Counted from the first letter of the stretch, positions 17,987 to 26,410 are shown. The stretch: 64,000 nt of DNA from Pedobacter panaciterrae (GCF_013204795.1 NZ_JABMKW010000018.1:496001-560000); one strand, 5' to 3'. Numbers and translations are program-made. Notes: generated from the sequence alone by a model not told the origin.

Positions 17987-18328
17987 TTAAAGACTAAGTT
18001 CATCCCAATATTCAACTGCCCTTCTGTAATGAGGAATTACAATAGAGCCCCCAACTAAATTAGCGATCATAAATACTTCGTTGATCTCCTCATTGGTTAC
18101 TCCTTCATCGTAACATTTTTCCAGGTGATATTTTATGCAATCATCACAACGCAAAACCATTGACGCCACAAGACCAAGCATCTCTTTAGTTTTTACATTT
18201 AATGCTCCTTCCGCATATGTGGTTGTATCTAAAGCAAAAAACCGCTTTATGTTTGTATTTGCGGTTTCCATAATCCTGTCATTCATTTTAGAACGATAGT
18301 CATTAAACTCTTCTACTAATTGTCCCAT
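17987..18328 (-). CDS. Carboxymuconolactone decarboxylase / AhpD-like protein
   Basis: A 113-residue single-domain CMD family protein. The motif CDDCIKYHLEKC (residues about 68-79) keeps the CxxC and following histidine that give AhpD-like members a peroxidatic or disulfide role; the YHLEKCYDEGVTNEEI helix is typical. Function is therefore more likely redox-related than decarboxylation, though this is inference. It sits directly before tag (3 bases) and 50 bases after the alkyltransferase-like gene on the same strand. Confidence 0.85.
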   Translation of the reverse strand: MGQLVEEFNDYRSKMNDRIMETANTNIKRFFALDTTTYAEGALNVKTKEMLGLVASMVLRCDDCIKYHLEKCYDEGVTNEEINEVFMIANLVGGSIVIPHYRRAVEYWDELSL

Positions 18329-18379
18329 TATATTAAAATTAATTCCACGTGCCCGTTCATCAAAGTTTTTATTTTAAGG

Positions 18380-18706
18380 CTACAATTCAACCAGAGGATC
18401 CCAGAAATGCTGTCTAAAATTCTGGATTTTATCATTTTTAACTACTACTCCTTCTTTCTCCAGCATTTCCTGCATCAGATCGGGCTCAGAGAAATGGAAT
18501 TTACCAGTGAGCAACCCACTGCTGTTAACCACCCTGTGAGCAGGTATTTCCGGATGGGCCAAATGTGCATTACTCATTGCGTATCCCACCATTCGGGCCG
18601 AACCGCCTGCGCCTAGACTTTTAGCTATGGCTCCATAAGAGGTTACCCTTCCTTTAGGTATTAACCTCACTAACTCAAAAACCTGGTCATAAAATGATTG
18701 TTCCAT
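18380..18706 (-). CDS. Alkyltransferase-like protein (MGMT family lacking the acceptor cysteine)
   Basis: A 108-residue member of the O6-methylguanine-DNA methyltransferase C-terminal family. The active-site PCHR motif is PAHRV (residues 55-59), so the alkyl-accepting cysteine is alanine (A56) and the protein cannot take up alkyl groups. The DNA-contacting tyrosine (SYGAIA, Y24) and arginine (GSARMVG, R38) are kept. Such alkyltransferase-like proteins bind O6-alkylguanine and hand it to nucleotide excision repair. The pairing with tag, two genes away, fits an alkylation role. Confidence 0.92.
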   Translation of the reverse strand: MEQSFYDQVFELVRLIPKGRVTSYGAIAKSLGAGGSARMVGYAMSNAHLAHPEIPAHRVVNSSGLLTGKFHFSEPDLMQEMLEKEGVVVKNDKIQNFRQHFWDPLVEL

Positions 18707-18732
18707 CTAATCAATTTATATTCAGTTCTAAA

Positions 18733-19383
18733 CTAATCAAAAGAGAACTGGATGTAATTTATATTCTTATCATGTTTCAGATAAATCCTTTCGTAATGCG
18801 TTTTAATAGCTAAAACTGCATCTGCATACTCTGATTTATACAATTGATCCGTATTTTTATGGCAAACTAACCCTAGCTCCTGAACTTTCTCCACAGTATA
18901 AAGATACAAACCGTCGTTGTCAGTTTTCAAGTTTATTTTACCTCCCGGTTTTAAAAAAGTTCTGTACTTATCTAAAAACCCTGGAAACGTTAAGCGTTTT
19001 TTCTCACGACTATCCTGTGGTTGCGGATCAGGGAAAGTTATCCATATTTCGTCTACTTCATGTTCGCCAAAGAACTCCACAATATCTTCAATCTGAATCC
19101 TCAAAAAAGCTAGATTTGATATTCCCTCGTCCATGCCAGTACGTGCGCCACGCCAAATCCTGTTTCCCTTAAGGTCAACACCAATAAAATTTTTCTCAGG
19201 AAACATCTTTGCCAATCCAACAGAGTATTCGCCCTTACCGCACGCGAGTTCTAAAACAACAGGATTGCTATTTTTAAAATGCTGAGACGCCCATTTACCT
19301 TTTAATTCTTTACCTGCATCAAGCTGATAAACATTAGGAAAGGTATCTATTTCCGCAAATTTTCTTAACTTATCTTTACCCAC
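18733..19383 (-). CDS. trmB: tRNA (guanine-N7-)-methyltransferase
   Basis: Makes m7G46 in tRNA using S-adenosylmethionine. The 216 residues carry the SAM-binding VLELACGKGEYSVGLA, the FIGVDLKGNR strand and the signature IWITFPDPQP, all diagnostic of TrmB. It is 27 bases upstream of the alkyltransferase-like gene and may head the minus-strand group down to tag. The start ATG at 19383 is the only one giving the expected N-terminus. Confidence 0.96.
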   Translation of the reverse strand: MGKDKLRKFAEIDTFPNVYQLDAGKELKGKWASQHFKNSNPVVLELACGKGEYSVGLAKMFPEKNFIGVDLKGNRIWRGARTGMDEGISNLAFLRIQIEDIVEFFGEHEVDEIWITFPDPQPQDSREKKRLTFPGFLDKYRTFLKPGGKINLKTDNDGLYLYTVEKVQELGLVCHKNTDQLYKSEYADAVLAIKTHYERIYLKHDKNINYIQFSFD

Positions 19384-19434
19384 TACTAAAATTATTTTTA
19401 TGCAAACTTAAACAAATAGTTATTTCATATATTC

Positions 19435-19463
19435 CGTCATCCTGAATTTATTTCAGGACCTCG
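19435..19463. repeat. Single arm of a REP-like element
   Basis: Starts CGTCATCCTGAATTTATTTC and matches the left arm of the palindrome at 6897-6987 over 24 bases. No inverted partner follows. The next bases (CGCATTAGCA) resemble the GAAGTAGCAT core seen in other elements of this window. It lies between divergent trmB and fcl. Confidence 0.75.
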
Positions 19464-19522
19464 CATTAGCAAGGCTTTCTGCATTTCCAATTCTAACCTC
19501 TATCGATGCCAACAGGATTTTG

Positions 19523-19530
19523 TACTTTTG
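19523..19530 (+). promoter_or_regulatory. Likely -7 promoter element for fcl
   Basis: TACTTTTG matches TAnnTTTG exactly and lies 20 bases before the TTG at 19551. Because it is downstream of the ATG at 19506, it argues that the ATG is not the real start. Confidence 0.6.
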
Positions 19531-19550
19531 TAATAATCATTAAAAGCAAA

Positions 19551-20480
19551 TTGGAAAAGAACGCAAAAATATATATAGCTGGTCACCGTGGTATGGTTGG
19601 CTCCGCAATTTATCGTAAGCTGATCAAAGAAGGTTTCACAAATTTAATCATCAGAACTTCAGCAGAATTAGACTTGCGCAATCAGCAGGCTGTAACCGAT
19701 TTTTTTGAATCAGAAAAACCTGAGTACGTATTCCTGGCAGCTGCCAAAGTAGGCGGTATTATTGCCAACAATACTTACCGCGCAGATTTCCTTTACGAAA
19801 ACCTTTGTATCCAAAATAACGTTATCCACCAATCATATAAAACAGCTGTAAAGAAGCTGATGTTTTTAGGTTCAAGTTGCATTTACCCTAAGCTTGCACC
19901 ACAGCCATTAAAAGAAGACTACCTGCTTACAGGGTTACTAGAAGAAACCAACGAACCTTATGCTATTGCTAAAATTGCAGGTATAAAAATGGCCGACGCT
20001 TACCGGTCACAATATGGCTGTGATTTTATTTCGGTAATGCCCACCAATTTGTACGGGTATAACGATAACTATCACCCACAAAACTCACATGTCCTCCCTG
20101 CTTTAATTCGGAAATTTCACGAAGCCAAAGTTAATGGCACACCAGAAGTTATCATCTGGGGATCCGGAGCTCCAATGCGAGAATTTTTATTTGCTGATGA
20201 TCTGGCCAATGCCTGTTATTTCTTAATGCAAGAATACAATGAGCCTGGTTTTGTAAATGTTGGAACAGGAAAAGACCTGACGATAAAAGACCTTGCATTA
20301 TTAATTAAACGCATTGTTGGATTTAAAGGAGAACTAACCTTTGATAGTAGCAAACCAGACGGAACCCCACGCAAATTAATGGATGTTTCTAAATTACATT
20401 CACTCGGATGGAAGCATGAGATAGAACTTGAAGAAGGAATTAAACTGGCTTATCAGGATTTTTTAGCTAAGCATAGTTAA
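19551..20480 (+). CDS. fcl: GDP-L-fucose synthase
   Basis: Epimerase/reductase turning GDP-4-keto-6-deoxymannose into GDP-L-fucose for surface polysaccharides. Short-chain dehydrogenase fold with AGHRGMVGS near the N-terminus, SSCIYPK and the catalytic YAIAK pair. I chose the TTG at 19551 (309 residues, start LEKNAKIYIAGHRG, matching E. coli Fcl) because a -7 promoter motif lies between it and the in-frame ATG at 19506, which would add 15 unconserved residues. The partner gmd (GDP-mannose dehydratase) is not in the window. Confidence 0.93.
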   Translation: MEKNAKIYIAGHRGMVGSAIYRKLIKEGFTNLIIRTSAELDLRNQQAVTDFFESEKPEYVFLAAAKVGGIIANNTYRADFLYENLCIQNNVIHQSYKTAVKKLMFLGSSCIYPKLAPQPLKEDYLLTGLLEETNEPYAIAKIAGIKMADAYRSQYGCDFISVMPTNLYGYNDNYHPQNSHVLPALIRKFHEAKVNGTPEVIIWGSGAPMREFLFADDLANACYFLMQEYNEPGFVNVGTGKDLTIKDLALLIKRIVGFKGELTFDSSKPDGTPRKLMDVSKLHSLGWKHEIELEEGIKLAYQDFLAKHS

Positions 20481-20486
20481 AATTGA

Positions 20487-20494
20487 TATCTTTG
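20487..20494 (+). promoter_or_regulatory. Likely -7 promoter element for oxyR
   Basis: TATCTTTG matches TAnnTTTG exactly, 24 bases before the ATG at 20519, and falls after an earlier in-frame start codon at 20483. Confidence 0.6.
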
Positions 20495-20518
20495 CTAAAG
20501 AGAATAAACTTTAGCTAT

Positions 20519-21451
20519 ATGACCTTAGTTCAACTAGAATACATTGTAGCGGTAGATACTTACAGAAGTTTTGTAGGCGCTGCCGAAAAGTGTTTTGTTA
20601 CCCAGCCCACCCTCAGTATGCAGGTACAAAAGCTTGAAGAAATGCTAAATGTAAAAATCTTTGATCGAAGTAAACAACCCATAATTCCGACAGAAATAGG
20701 TGCGCAGATTATTGAACAGGCTCGCCTCGTTCTTCAGGAAAGCCACAAAATTAAAGAGATTATTAGTAGCCAGCAGCAAGATGTTGTTGGTGAACTTAAA
20801 GTAGGTATTATACCCACAGTAGCCCCTTATCTGTTACCAAGAGTAATCGCTGCAATGATGGAAAAATATCCCGATCTAAAACTTCTGATTTGGGAATATA
20901 CTACAGAAGATATCATTCATCATTTAAAAACAGGAATACTGGATTGCGGAATATTGGCCACTCCACTTGGAGACGGCGCAGTAGAAGAAGCTCCATTGTA
21001 TTACGAAAACTTTGTTACTTACATCAGCAAAAACAGTAAACTTTATAAAAAGAAAACCATAGATGCCGATGACCTGGAGGATGAAAATATCTGGTTGTTA
21101 AACGAGGGACATTGTATGCGGTCGCAGGTATTAAACATCTGCAGATCAACCAAGCAAAATCGTCTGCAAGGGCTTACCTATAATACAGGAAGTGTCGAAA
21201 CGCTTATCCGCATGGTAGATATGAATAATGGCGCCACTCTGCTGCCAGAGCTTGCACTAGAAGAGTTAAGCAACAAGCAGCTAAGCAAGGTAAGGTATTT
21301 TAAATCTCCTGAACCTGTCCGTGAGATCAGCCTTGTTACCCATAAAAATTTCATAAAAAAAAGAATGCTTAATGCGTTGAGAGAAGAGATTTTGGCAGTT
21401 ATACCAAAAACAATGCGCCAGAAAAAGAAAAAGGATATTGTAGGGATATAA
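20519..21451 (+). CDS. oxyR: Peroxide-sensing LysR regulator OxyR
   Basis: A 310-residue LysR family regulator. N-terminal winged helix-turn-helix (about residues 1-60, with AAEKCFVTQPTLSMQVQKLEE) and C-terminal effector domain. The two redox cysteines of OxyR are present with the right spacing: GHCMRSQVLNIC, eight residues apart, matching C199 and C208 of E. coli. Predicted to sense hydrogen peroxide and switch on antioxidant genes. The start at 20519 is preferred over 20483 because the promoter motif lies between them. Superoxide dismutase is 1.2 kb downstream. Confidence 0.94.
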   Translation: MTLVQLEYIVAVDTYRSFVGAAEKCFVTQPTLSMQVQKLEEMLNVKIFDRSKQPIIPTEIGAQIIEQARLVLQESHKIKEIISSQQQDVVGELKVGIIPTVAPYLLPRVIAAMMEKYPDLKLLIWEYTTEDIIHHLKTGILDCGILATPLGDGAVEEAPLYYENFVTYISKNSKLYKKKTIDADDLEDENIWLLNEGHCMRSQVLNICRSTKQNRLQGLTYNTGSVETLIRMVDMNNGATLLPELALEELSNKQLSKVRYFKSPEPVREISLVTHKNFIKKRMLNALREEILAVIPKTMRQKKKKDIVGI

Positions 21452-21482
21452 CTTACATCCCTACTTCACTAACTTACACCCT

Positions 21483-21893
21483 TTACTTTTCTGCATGAAG
21501 TCCGACTTTGTTTCCTTCTGAGTCAATAATAATTGCTATATATCCCGCGGGAATTAGTGTTTTGGGAGCAATAATTTTTCCTCCTGCCTGTTCCACTTTG
21601 TCAAGAACAGTTTGAATGCTTGGACTCGCATTAATGTAAACTATCGTCCCGTTACCAGATGGGCTGTTTCTCTCTGTTTTTGACAATACTCCTGTAACTC
21701 TCCCTGATGTTGCCTGAACAACATTAGGATCAAACGGAAAGAAAACGGCTTCGTCGTGCCCATCTGCTCTTTTAACCATTTCAATGTCTAAAATGGTTTC
21801 ATAAAAAGTCTTTGCTCTTTCAGTATCTACTACTGGGATTTCAAACCAAGTCAAAACATTGGTGTTTTTATCAATTTTCTTAAGTAATTCCAT
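21483..21893 (-). CDS. VOC family (glyoxalase-like) protein
   Basis: A 136-residue protein of the vicinal oxygen chelate superfamily with two repeats of the beta-alpha-beta-beta-beta unit: FEIPVVDTERAKTFYE begins the first and IVYINASPSIQTVLDKVEQAGGKII the second, followed by GYIAIIIDSEGNKVGLH. Members include glyoxalases, dioxygenases and antibiotic-binding proteins; substrate is unknown. It converges with oxyR. Confidence 0.85.
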   Translation of the reverse strand: MELLKKIDKNTNVLTWFEIPVVDTERAKTFYETILDIEMVKRADGHDEAVFFPFDPNVVQATSGRVTGVLSKTERNSPSGNGTIVYINASPSIQTVLDKVEQAGGKIIAPKTLIPAGYIAIIIDSEGNKVGLHAEK

Positions 21894-21971
21894 GATGTTT
21901 CTTTTATAAAAGCCTATTACTACAAAGTTGATAAATGAAAAGGCTAATGACCTGTGACAATCGTCACAAAA

Positions 21972-22544
21972 TCACGAAAGAGTTCTTCTTTTGCGTATTC
22001 TGCTTAAGGTTTCCCTTGAAACACCAAGAAATGAAGCCAATTGAGATAGTGAGACCCTTTGCAGGATTTCAGGATGTTTGGTTTCTATATATTCCAGGCG
22101 TTCCTGAGCCGAATAGATCTTAAATAGGTTTGCAAATTCTTCCTGTTTAGAGGCAAACAAGCGGATGCAATTACGCCCTAAAGTCTCTATTTCAATCGCC
22201 TGTTTTGCAGCCTGAAACAATTTATTCTTATCAAAAACGACTACTGTTAATGGCTCACAGGCGATGATATTAAATTCAGATTTCAGCCCATTGCCAAAAC
22301 TGTTGACGTTTGTTGCAATATCATTTTCAAAGAAAAACCCTGTGTTTTTTACAACTCCATCAATTTCATAATAGCTTTTACAATAACCATCATCTATATA
22401 AAATAGTGAATTACAGACCTGTCCCTCTTTTAATAGGAACTCATTTTTCTTCAACTCTTTTTTGTTTAACGCAGGTTGAAGCAATTCCCAGCTTTTATCA
22501 GAAAACGCCGTTAGCGAATGAATATATTTTAATAGATTGTTCAT
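21972..22544 (-). CDS. Crp/Fnr-type transcriptional regulator
   Basis: A 190-residue protein with an N-terminal cyclic-nucleotide-binding-like beta-roll (about residues 20-120) and a C-terminal helix-turn-helix (about 150-190: VSLSQLASFLGVSRETLSRIRK). No Fnr-type cysteine cluster and no clear cAMP-binding arginine-serine pair are seen, so the ligand is unknown. This short Crp-like class is very common in Bacteroidota. It is next to, and on the same strand as, the VOC gene. Confidence 0.9.
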   Translation of the reverse strand: MNNLLKYIHSLTAFSDKSWELLQPALNKKELKKNEFLLKEGQVCNSLFYIDDGYCKSYYEIDGVVKNTGFFFENDIATNVNSFGNGLKSEFNIIACEPLTVVVFDKNKLFQAAKQAIEIETLGRNCIRLFASKQEEFANLFKIYSAQERLEYIETKHPEILQRVSLSQLASFLGVSRETLSRIRKRRTLS

Positions 22545-22564
22545 TTGTTCAGATAACGCAAATC

Positions 22565-22600
22565 AAAAAAGGCCCCTATGATTCGCATCGGGGCCTTTTA
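22565..22600 (-). terminator. Intrinsic terminator of the superoxide dismutase gene
   Basis: On the minus strand AAAAGGCCCC pairs with GGGGCCTTTT across a 13-base loop and is followed by a run of six T. It lies 33 bases after the sod stop codon. Confidence 0.9.
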
Positions 22601-22632
22601 TATAGTTTCCGTCTGACGGAAGTTTATGTAAA

Positions 22633-23238
22633 TTATGCTTTTTTGAAACGTTCTGCAACAGCATCCCAATTAACTACATTCCAGAAAGCTGCAATATAAT
22701 CAGGACGTCTGTTTTGATATTTTAAGTAGTAAGCGTGTTCCCAAACATCCATACCTAAAATTGGTGAACCTTTTACTTCAGCGATATCCATTAATGGATT
22801 ATCTTGATTAGGAGTAGAAGAAACTACTAATTTTTTATCAGCACCAACGCTTAACCAAGCCCATCCTGAACCAAAACGGGTTGCACCTGCTTCAGCAAAT
22901 TTAGTTTTGAAATCAGCGAAAGATCCAAAAGCTGCATTGATTGCTTCAGCTAATTCACCTTTAGGCTCGCCGCCTTTATTTGGACCAATAACTTCCCAGA
23001 ATAAAGAGTGGTTATAATGACCGCCGCCATTGTTTCTAACAGCAGCAGGAAATTTAGAAATGTTTTTAACGATTTCTTCGATGCTTTGGCTAGCTTCCGG
23101 CTTGCCTTCTAAAGCTTTATTTAAGTTGGTAACGTAAGCCTGGTGATGTTTACCATGGTGAATTTCCATAGTTTGTTTATCGATATGCGGTTCTAATGCA
23201 TCTGTTGCGTATGGTAACGCAGGTAATTCAAAAGCCAT
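22633..23238 (-). CDS. sodA: Superoxide dismutase (Fe or Mn)
   Basis: Converts superoxide to hydrogen peroxide and oxygen. The 201 residues fit the Fe/Mn family: the first ligand helix MEIHHGKHHQAYV, GGGHYNHSLFW, FGSGWAWL, and the C-terminal DVWEHAYYLKYQ signature with metal ligands D and H. Choice of metal cannot be read reliably. No signal peptide, so cytoplasmic. Single transcription unit with its own terminator and a likely promoter, close to oxyR. Confidence 0.96.
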   Translation of the reverse strand: MAFELPALPYATDALEPHIDKQTMEIHHGKHHQAYVTNLNKALEGKPEASQSIEEIVKNISKFPAAVRNNGGGHYNHSLFWEVIGPNKGGEPKGELAEAINAAFGSFADFKTKFAEAGATRFGSGWAWLSVGADKKLVVSSTPNQDNPLMDIAEVKGSPILGMDVWEHAYYLKYQNRRPDYIAAFWNVVNWDAVAERFKKA

Positions 23239-23337
23239 ATTATTTATGATTTAAGTTTAAAAAATATTTTCGGACAATCCTGGTTCAATTGTGTTTCAAA
23301 AGTTTAGGATTAAACACCAGAAAACAATTCAACTGAG

Positions 23338-23345
23338 CAAATATA
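23338..23345 (-). promoter_or_regulatory. Likely -7 promoter element for superoxide dismutase
   Basis: Reads TATATTTG on the minus strand, a full TAnnTTTG match about 100 bases before the sod start; TTG lies 23 bases further upstream, slightly farther than usual. Confidence 0.5.
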
Positions 23346-23384
23346 ACATTCGGAGGTTAAGTTTTGTTCAATTATTTGTCAATA

Positions 23385-23858
23385 TTAACCCCTTTTATTT
23401 ATAAAAAACCGTTTCATCAGATTTCCGCATTGCATGGCCAAAACATTTCCTTGCAGAATTGTTTTTGGATGCAATAAAGATGCTCCTTTGGTCGTAAAAC
23501 CTCTTTTTGGTTCCGGGGCACCGTAAACGATGCGACCTATTTGTGCCCAATAGCTTGCGCCTGCGCACATTACACAAGGCTCAACGGTTACATACAGGGT
23601 GCAATCTTTTAAATATTTGCCACCAAGAGTTTGCGAAGCTGCTGTAAATGCCTGCATTTCTGCATGTGCAGTTACGTCATTTAACTGTTCGGTTAAATTA
23701 TGCCCGCGCCCCACTATCCTGCCCTTACATACCACTATTGCTCCAATTGGGATTTCTTCTGCGTCAAATGCTTTTTGAGCTTCCTGAAGCGCTAAAAGCA
23801 TGTAATGCTCGTCTTCTGCGGCAGGGTTCTCTTCTTCTGAAAAATTATAATAACTCAT
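23385..23858 (-). CDS. tadA: tRNA-specific adenosine deaminase (TadA-type)
   Basis: A 157-residue zinc-dependent deaminase. Zinc and catalytic motifs are HAEMQAF and PCVMCAGA. In bacteria this family deaminates A34 to inosine in tRNA-Arg(ACG); related members deaminate guanine or cytosine. The N-terminal 16 residues are acidic and extend beyond the usual start. It begins directly after the CsaA-like gene (adjacent bases, same strand). Confidence 0.88.
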   Translation of the reverse strand: MSYYNFSEEENPAAEDEHYMLLALQEAQKAFDAEEIPIGAIVVCKGRIVGRGHNLTEQLNDVTAHAEMQAFTAASQTLGGKYLKDCTLYVTVEPCVMCAGASYWAQIGRIVYGAPEPKRGFTTKGASLLHPKTILQGNVLAMQCGNLMKRFFINKRG

Positions 23859-24194
23859 TTAGCACAATTTACTGCCATTAGGCACTTTACCATTTAGGGC
23901 TGTTAATACAATATCTCCATTTTCGTCAGCAAAGCCTGTTACCAAGAACTCTGACATAAATTTCCCTATCTGTTTTTTAGGAAAATTAACCACTCCTACT
24001 ATTTGTTTACCAACCAACTCTTCTTTAGTATAATGTGCTGTAATCTGGGCACTACTCATTCTGATTCCAAGCGCGCCAAAATCTACCTTTACTTTATAAG
24101 CTGGCTTCCTCGCCTCCGGAAAATCAAAGACTTCAAGAATAGTTCCTGCCCGAAGTTCTACTTTTTCAAAATCATTCCAGGTTATTTCTTCCAT
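23859..24194 (-). CDS. CsaA-like tRNA-binding domain protein
   Basis: A 111-residue free-standing EMAP/tRNA-binding OB-fold of the CsaA type, with the typical LRAGTILEVFDFPEARKPAYKVKVDFG start and VVNFPKKQIGKFMSEFLVTG core. Described as a secretion-related chaperone and also able to bind tRNA. It abuts tadA with no gap, so the two are probably co-transcribed, both linked to tRNA. Confidence 0.9.
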   Translation of the reverse strand: MEEITWNDFEKVELRAGTILEVFDFPEARKPAYKVKVDFGALGIRMSSAQITAHYTKEELVGKQIVGVVNFPKKQIGKFMSEFLVTGFADENGDIVLTALNGKVPNGSKLC

Positions 24195-24250
24195 GCGATA
24201 AAATTACAACTTCTCGGCAATACTGCCTATCATATCTCTGCTCTTCTGCA

Positions 24251-24258
24251 TATATTTG
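24251..24258 (+). promoter_or_regulatory. Likely -7 promoter element for the LysE family gene
   Basis: TATATTTG, a full match to TAnnTTTG, ends 37 bases before the ATG at 24296. Confidence 0.5.
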
Positions 24259-24295
24259 TAAAGCAAGGCCCCTTAACATAACAATTCCAACCCCA

Positions 24296-24931
24296 ATGAT
24301 ACCGTTTAAAGAGATTTCCTATTTTGCCCTGGCCGCGTTGATCCTTGTGATCAGCCCCGGTCCAAATATGATCTATTTAATATCCCGTTCCATTACCCAG
24401 GGACAACGATCGGGGTTAATTTCACTGGCAGGAATCATATCTGGTTTTCTCTTTCACATTGTTATGGTTTCTGCAGGTCTAACAGCTGTACTCTTTGCCG
24501 TCCCTTTTGTATACACTACCATTAAAACACTGGGGGTACTATATCTGTTGTACCTGGCCTATCAGGCAATTAAGCCAAACGGAAAAAGTCTTTTTGAAGT
24601 CAGACAAGACCTGGCTAATGACAAACCAGCCAAATTGTTCAAAATCGGGGTATTAACCACTGTATTGAATCCTAAAGTTGCTGTATTCTATTTATCTTTT
24701 TTTCCTTACTTTATAAAACAGGAATATGGTTCTGTATTCATACAAAGCCTGCAACTCGGCATTACCCAAGTAAGCATCAGCTTTACGATTAACTTTATCA
24801 TCGTACTAACTGCCTCAAAAGTCGCGCTGTTCTTTTCAAAAAGCCCGGGCTGGGTAAAAATCCAGAAATGGTTTATGGCAAGTGTTTTGGCTTCGTTAGC
24901 TATAAAAATGGCATTAAGCAAAGAAAAGTAG
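24296..24931 (+). CDS. LysE/RhtB family exporter
   Basis: A 211-residue inner-membrane protein with about six membrane helices, LysE superfamily (amino-acid or small metabolite export). The N-terminal helix AALILVISPGPNMIYLISRSITQG carries the family signature (PGPN). GVLTTVLNPKVAVFYLSFFPYF (about 115-136) is the second conserved segment. Substrate is unknown. It is followed, 32 bases later, by the rlmI-like gene on the same strand, which has its own promoter. Confidence 0.9.
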   Translation: MIPFKEISYFALAALILVISPGPNMIYLISRSITQGQRSGLISLAGIISGFLFHIVMVSAGLTAVLFAVPFVYTTIKTLGVLYLLYLAYQAIKPNGKSLFEVRQDLANDKPAKLFKIGVLTTVLNPKVAVFYLSFFPYFIKQEYGSVFIQSLQLGITQVSISFTINFIIVLTASKVALFFSKSPGWVKIQKWFMASVLASLAIKMALSKEK

Positions 24932-24951
24932 CTGCTAGCCCCCCTTTTTTT

Positions 24952-24959
24952 TATCTTTG
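24952..24959 (+). promoter_or_regulatory. Likely -7 promoter element for the rlmI-like gene
   Basis: TATCTTTG, a full match to TAnnTTTG, ends only 5 bases before the ATG at 24964, so the mRNA may have almost no leader. Confidence 0.6.
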
Positions 24960-24963
24960 TGCC

Positions 24964-26148
24964 ATGATCGATGTAATACTCAAAAAAGGCAAAGAAAAAG
25001 CTGCCGTACTTCGCCACCCCTGGATTTTTTCCGGTGCACTTGATAAAGTTAAAGGTAAGCCTTTAAATGGCGAGATTGTATCAGTATGGTCGGCAGAGAA
25101 AGAGTTTCTGGCTTATGCCTATTACAACGACCAATCCAGAGTGGCATTGCGCCTGCTAGAATGGGACCAAAATACCGAAGTAAACAAAGCCTGGTATCAG
25201 CAAAAGCTTAAAAGCGCAATTGCGTCCCGCAAACACGTATTAAGTGAGAATACCAATACCTGCAGGCTTGTATTTAGTGAGGCTGATTTTTTACCGGGCT
25301 TAATTGTAGACAAATATGCTGATTTCCTTTCCTTGCAGATTTTAAGTGCAGGTATAGAAACAGTAAAAGATGATATCATCGATATTTTAAGGGAAGAGTT
25401 AAACCCCATCGGAATATTTGATAAAAGCGATGCCGGAGCACGTAAACACGAAAACCTGGAGGTTACACAAGGGTTGTTATGGGGAGAGACACCTCCCGAG
25501 TTTATTGAAGTGAAGGAAAATGGAGTTGTTTACCACATCAATATTGCGGATGGGCAAAAGTCAGGCTTCTATTGCGATCAGCGAGACAACAGATTAATTC
25601 TTGCGGAATATACTAAGGACAAAACGGTATTGGATTGTTTCTGTTATAGCGGTGGTTTTTCATTAAACAGCTTAAAACAAGGTGCATCTCATGTAACCAG
25701 TGTAGACAGCTCTGCTCTTGCCATAGAAACACTGCAGCACAATCTTACGCTTAACGGACTTTCGCAGGATAAACAAACCAGCATCCAATCCGACGTAAAC
25801 AAGCAACTGCGTGTATTTAAAGAAGAGGGTAAGAAATTTGATGTTTTAGTACTTGATCCACCAAAATATGCACCATCACGTTCTGCATTAGACAGAGCTG
25901 CACGTGCCTATAAAGACTTAAACAGACTTGGCATGCTTCTGCTTGAAAGCGGTGGTATCCTTGCTACTTTCTCGTGCTCTGGTGCAGTAGATCTTGAAAC
26001 TTTTAAACAGATTATCGCCTGGGCAGCATTAGATGCAGGTAAGGAAGTGCAAATCATTAAGCAGTTTAGTCAGCCCGAAGATCATCCTGTGCGCATTTCT
26101 TTTCCAGAAGGTGAGTATTTAAAAGGCTTGCTCTTAAGGGTATTGTAG
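24964..26148 (+). CDS. rlmI: rRNA large subunit m5C methyltransferase, RlmI-like
   Basis: A SAM-dependent methyltransferase of 394 residues, the length of E. coli RlmI (23S rRNA m5C1962). Order: N-terminal PUA-like RNA-binding domain (about 1-75, HPWIFSGALDKV), central EEHEA-like domain, and C-terminal Rossmann methyltransferase with VLDCFCYSGGFSL, VLDPPKYAPSR and the catalytic cysteine segment FSCSG. The ATG at 24964 is chosen over an upstream ATG at 24868 because the added 32 residues are unlike the family and overlap the promoter and the LysE gene. Confidence 0.93.
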   Translation: MIDVILKKGKEKAAVLRHPWIFSGALDKVKGKPLNGEIVSVWSAEKEFLAYAYYNDQSRVALRLLEWDQNTEVNKAWYQQKLKSAIASRKHVLSENTNTCRLVFSEADFLPGLIVDKYADFLSLQILSAGIETVKDDIIDILREELNPIGIFDKSDAGARKHENLEVTQGLLWGETPPEFIEVKENGVVYHINIADGQKSGFYCDQRDNRLILAEYTKDKTVLDCFCYSGGFSLNSLKQGASHVTSVDSSALAIETLQHNLTLNGLSQDKQTSIQSDVNKQLRVFKEEGKKFDVLVLDPPKYAPSRSALDRAARAYKDLNRLGMLLLESGGILATFSCSGAVDLETFKQIIAWAALDAGKEVQIIKQFSQPEDHPVRISFPEGEYLKGLLLRVL

Positions 26149-26149
26149 A

Positions 26150-26389
26150 CTAATCTTCCGGAAGTTTATCGTACTCCCCTTTTAGGGCATAGTAGCCGAA
26201 AACAACAAGCCCTGCACTGATGGGGATAAAAATAAACAGGATAATACCCCACTGTAAAGCTGTGTTTGTTTTTGCCACTCCTTCTGGGGCAAGGCCTACT
26301 TTTTCAATAGCCTGTATAAACATAAATATGATAGATGCCGGACCTAGTAAGATCCAGAATATTCCTAATGCTTTTTTTAATCCGTTCAT
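26150..26389 (-). CDS. Small two-helix membrane protein beside the MFS transporter
   Basis: A 79-residue protein with two hydrophobic segments (about 5-28 and 45-68). The pattern NGLKKALGIFWILLGPASIIFMF then a short soluble stretch and a second helix ending in FGYYALKGEYDKLPED is a type often found next to MHS transporters in Bacteroidota. It is 21 bases downstream of the transporter, on the same strand, and may be an accessory subunit; that role is inference only. Confidence 0.7.
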   Translation of the reverse strand: MNGLKKALGIFWILLGPASIIFMFIQAIEKVGLAPEGVAKTNTALQWGIILFIFIPISAGLVVFGYYALKGEYDKLPED

Positions 26390-26410
26390 GGTAATTTCTC
26401 TTTTAATTGA

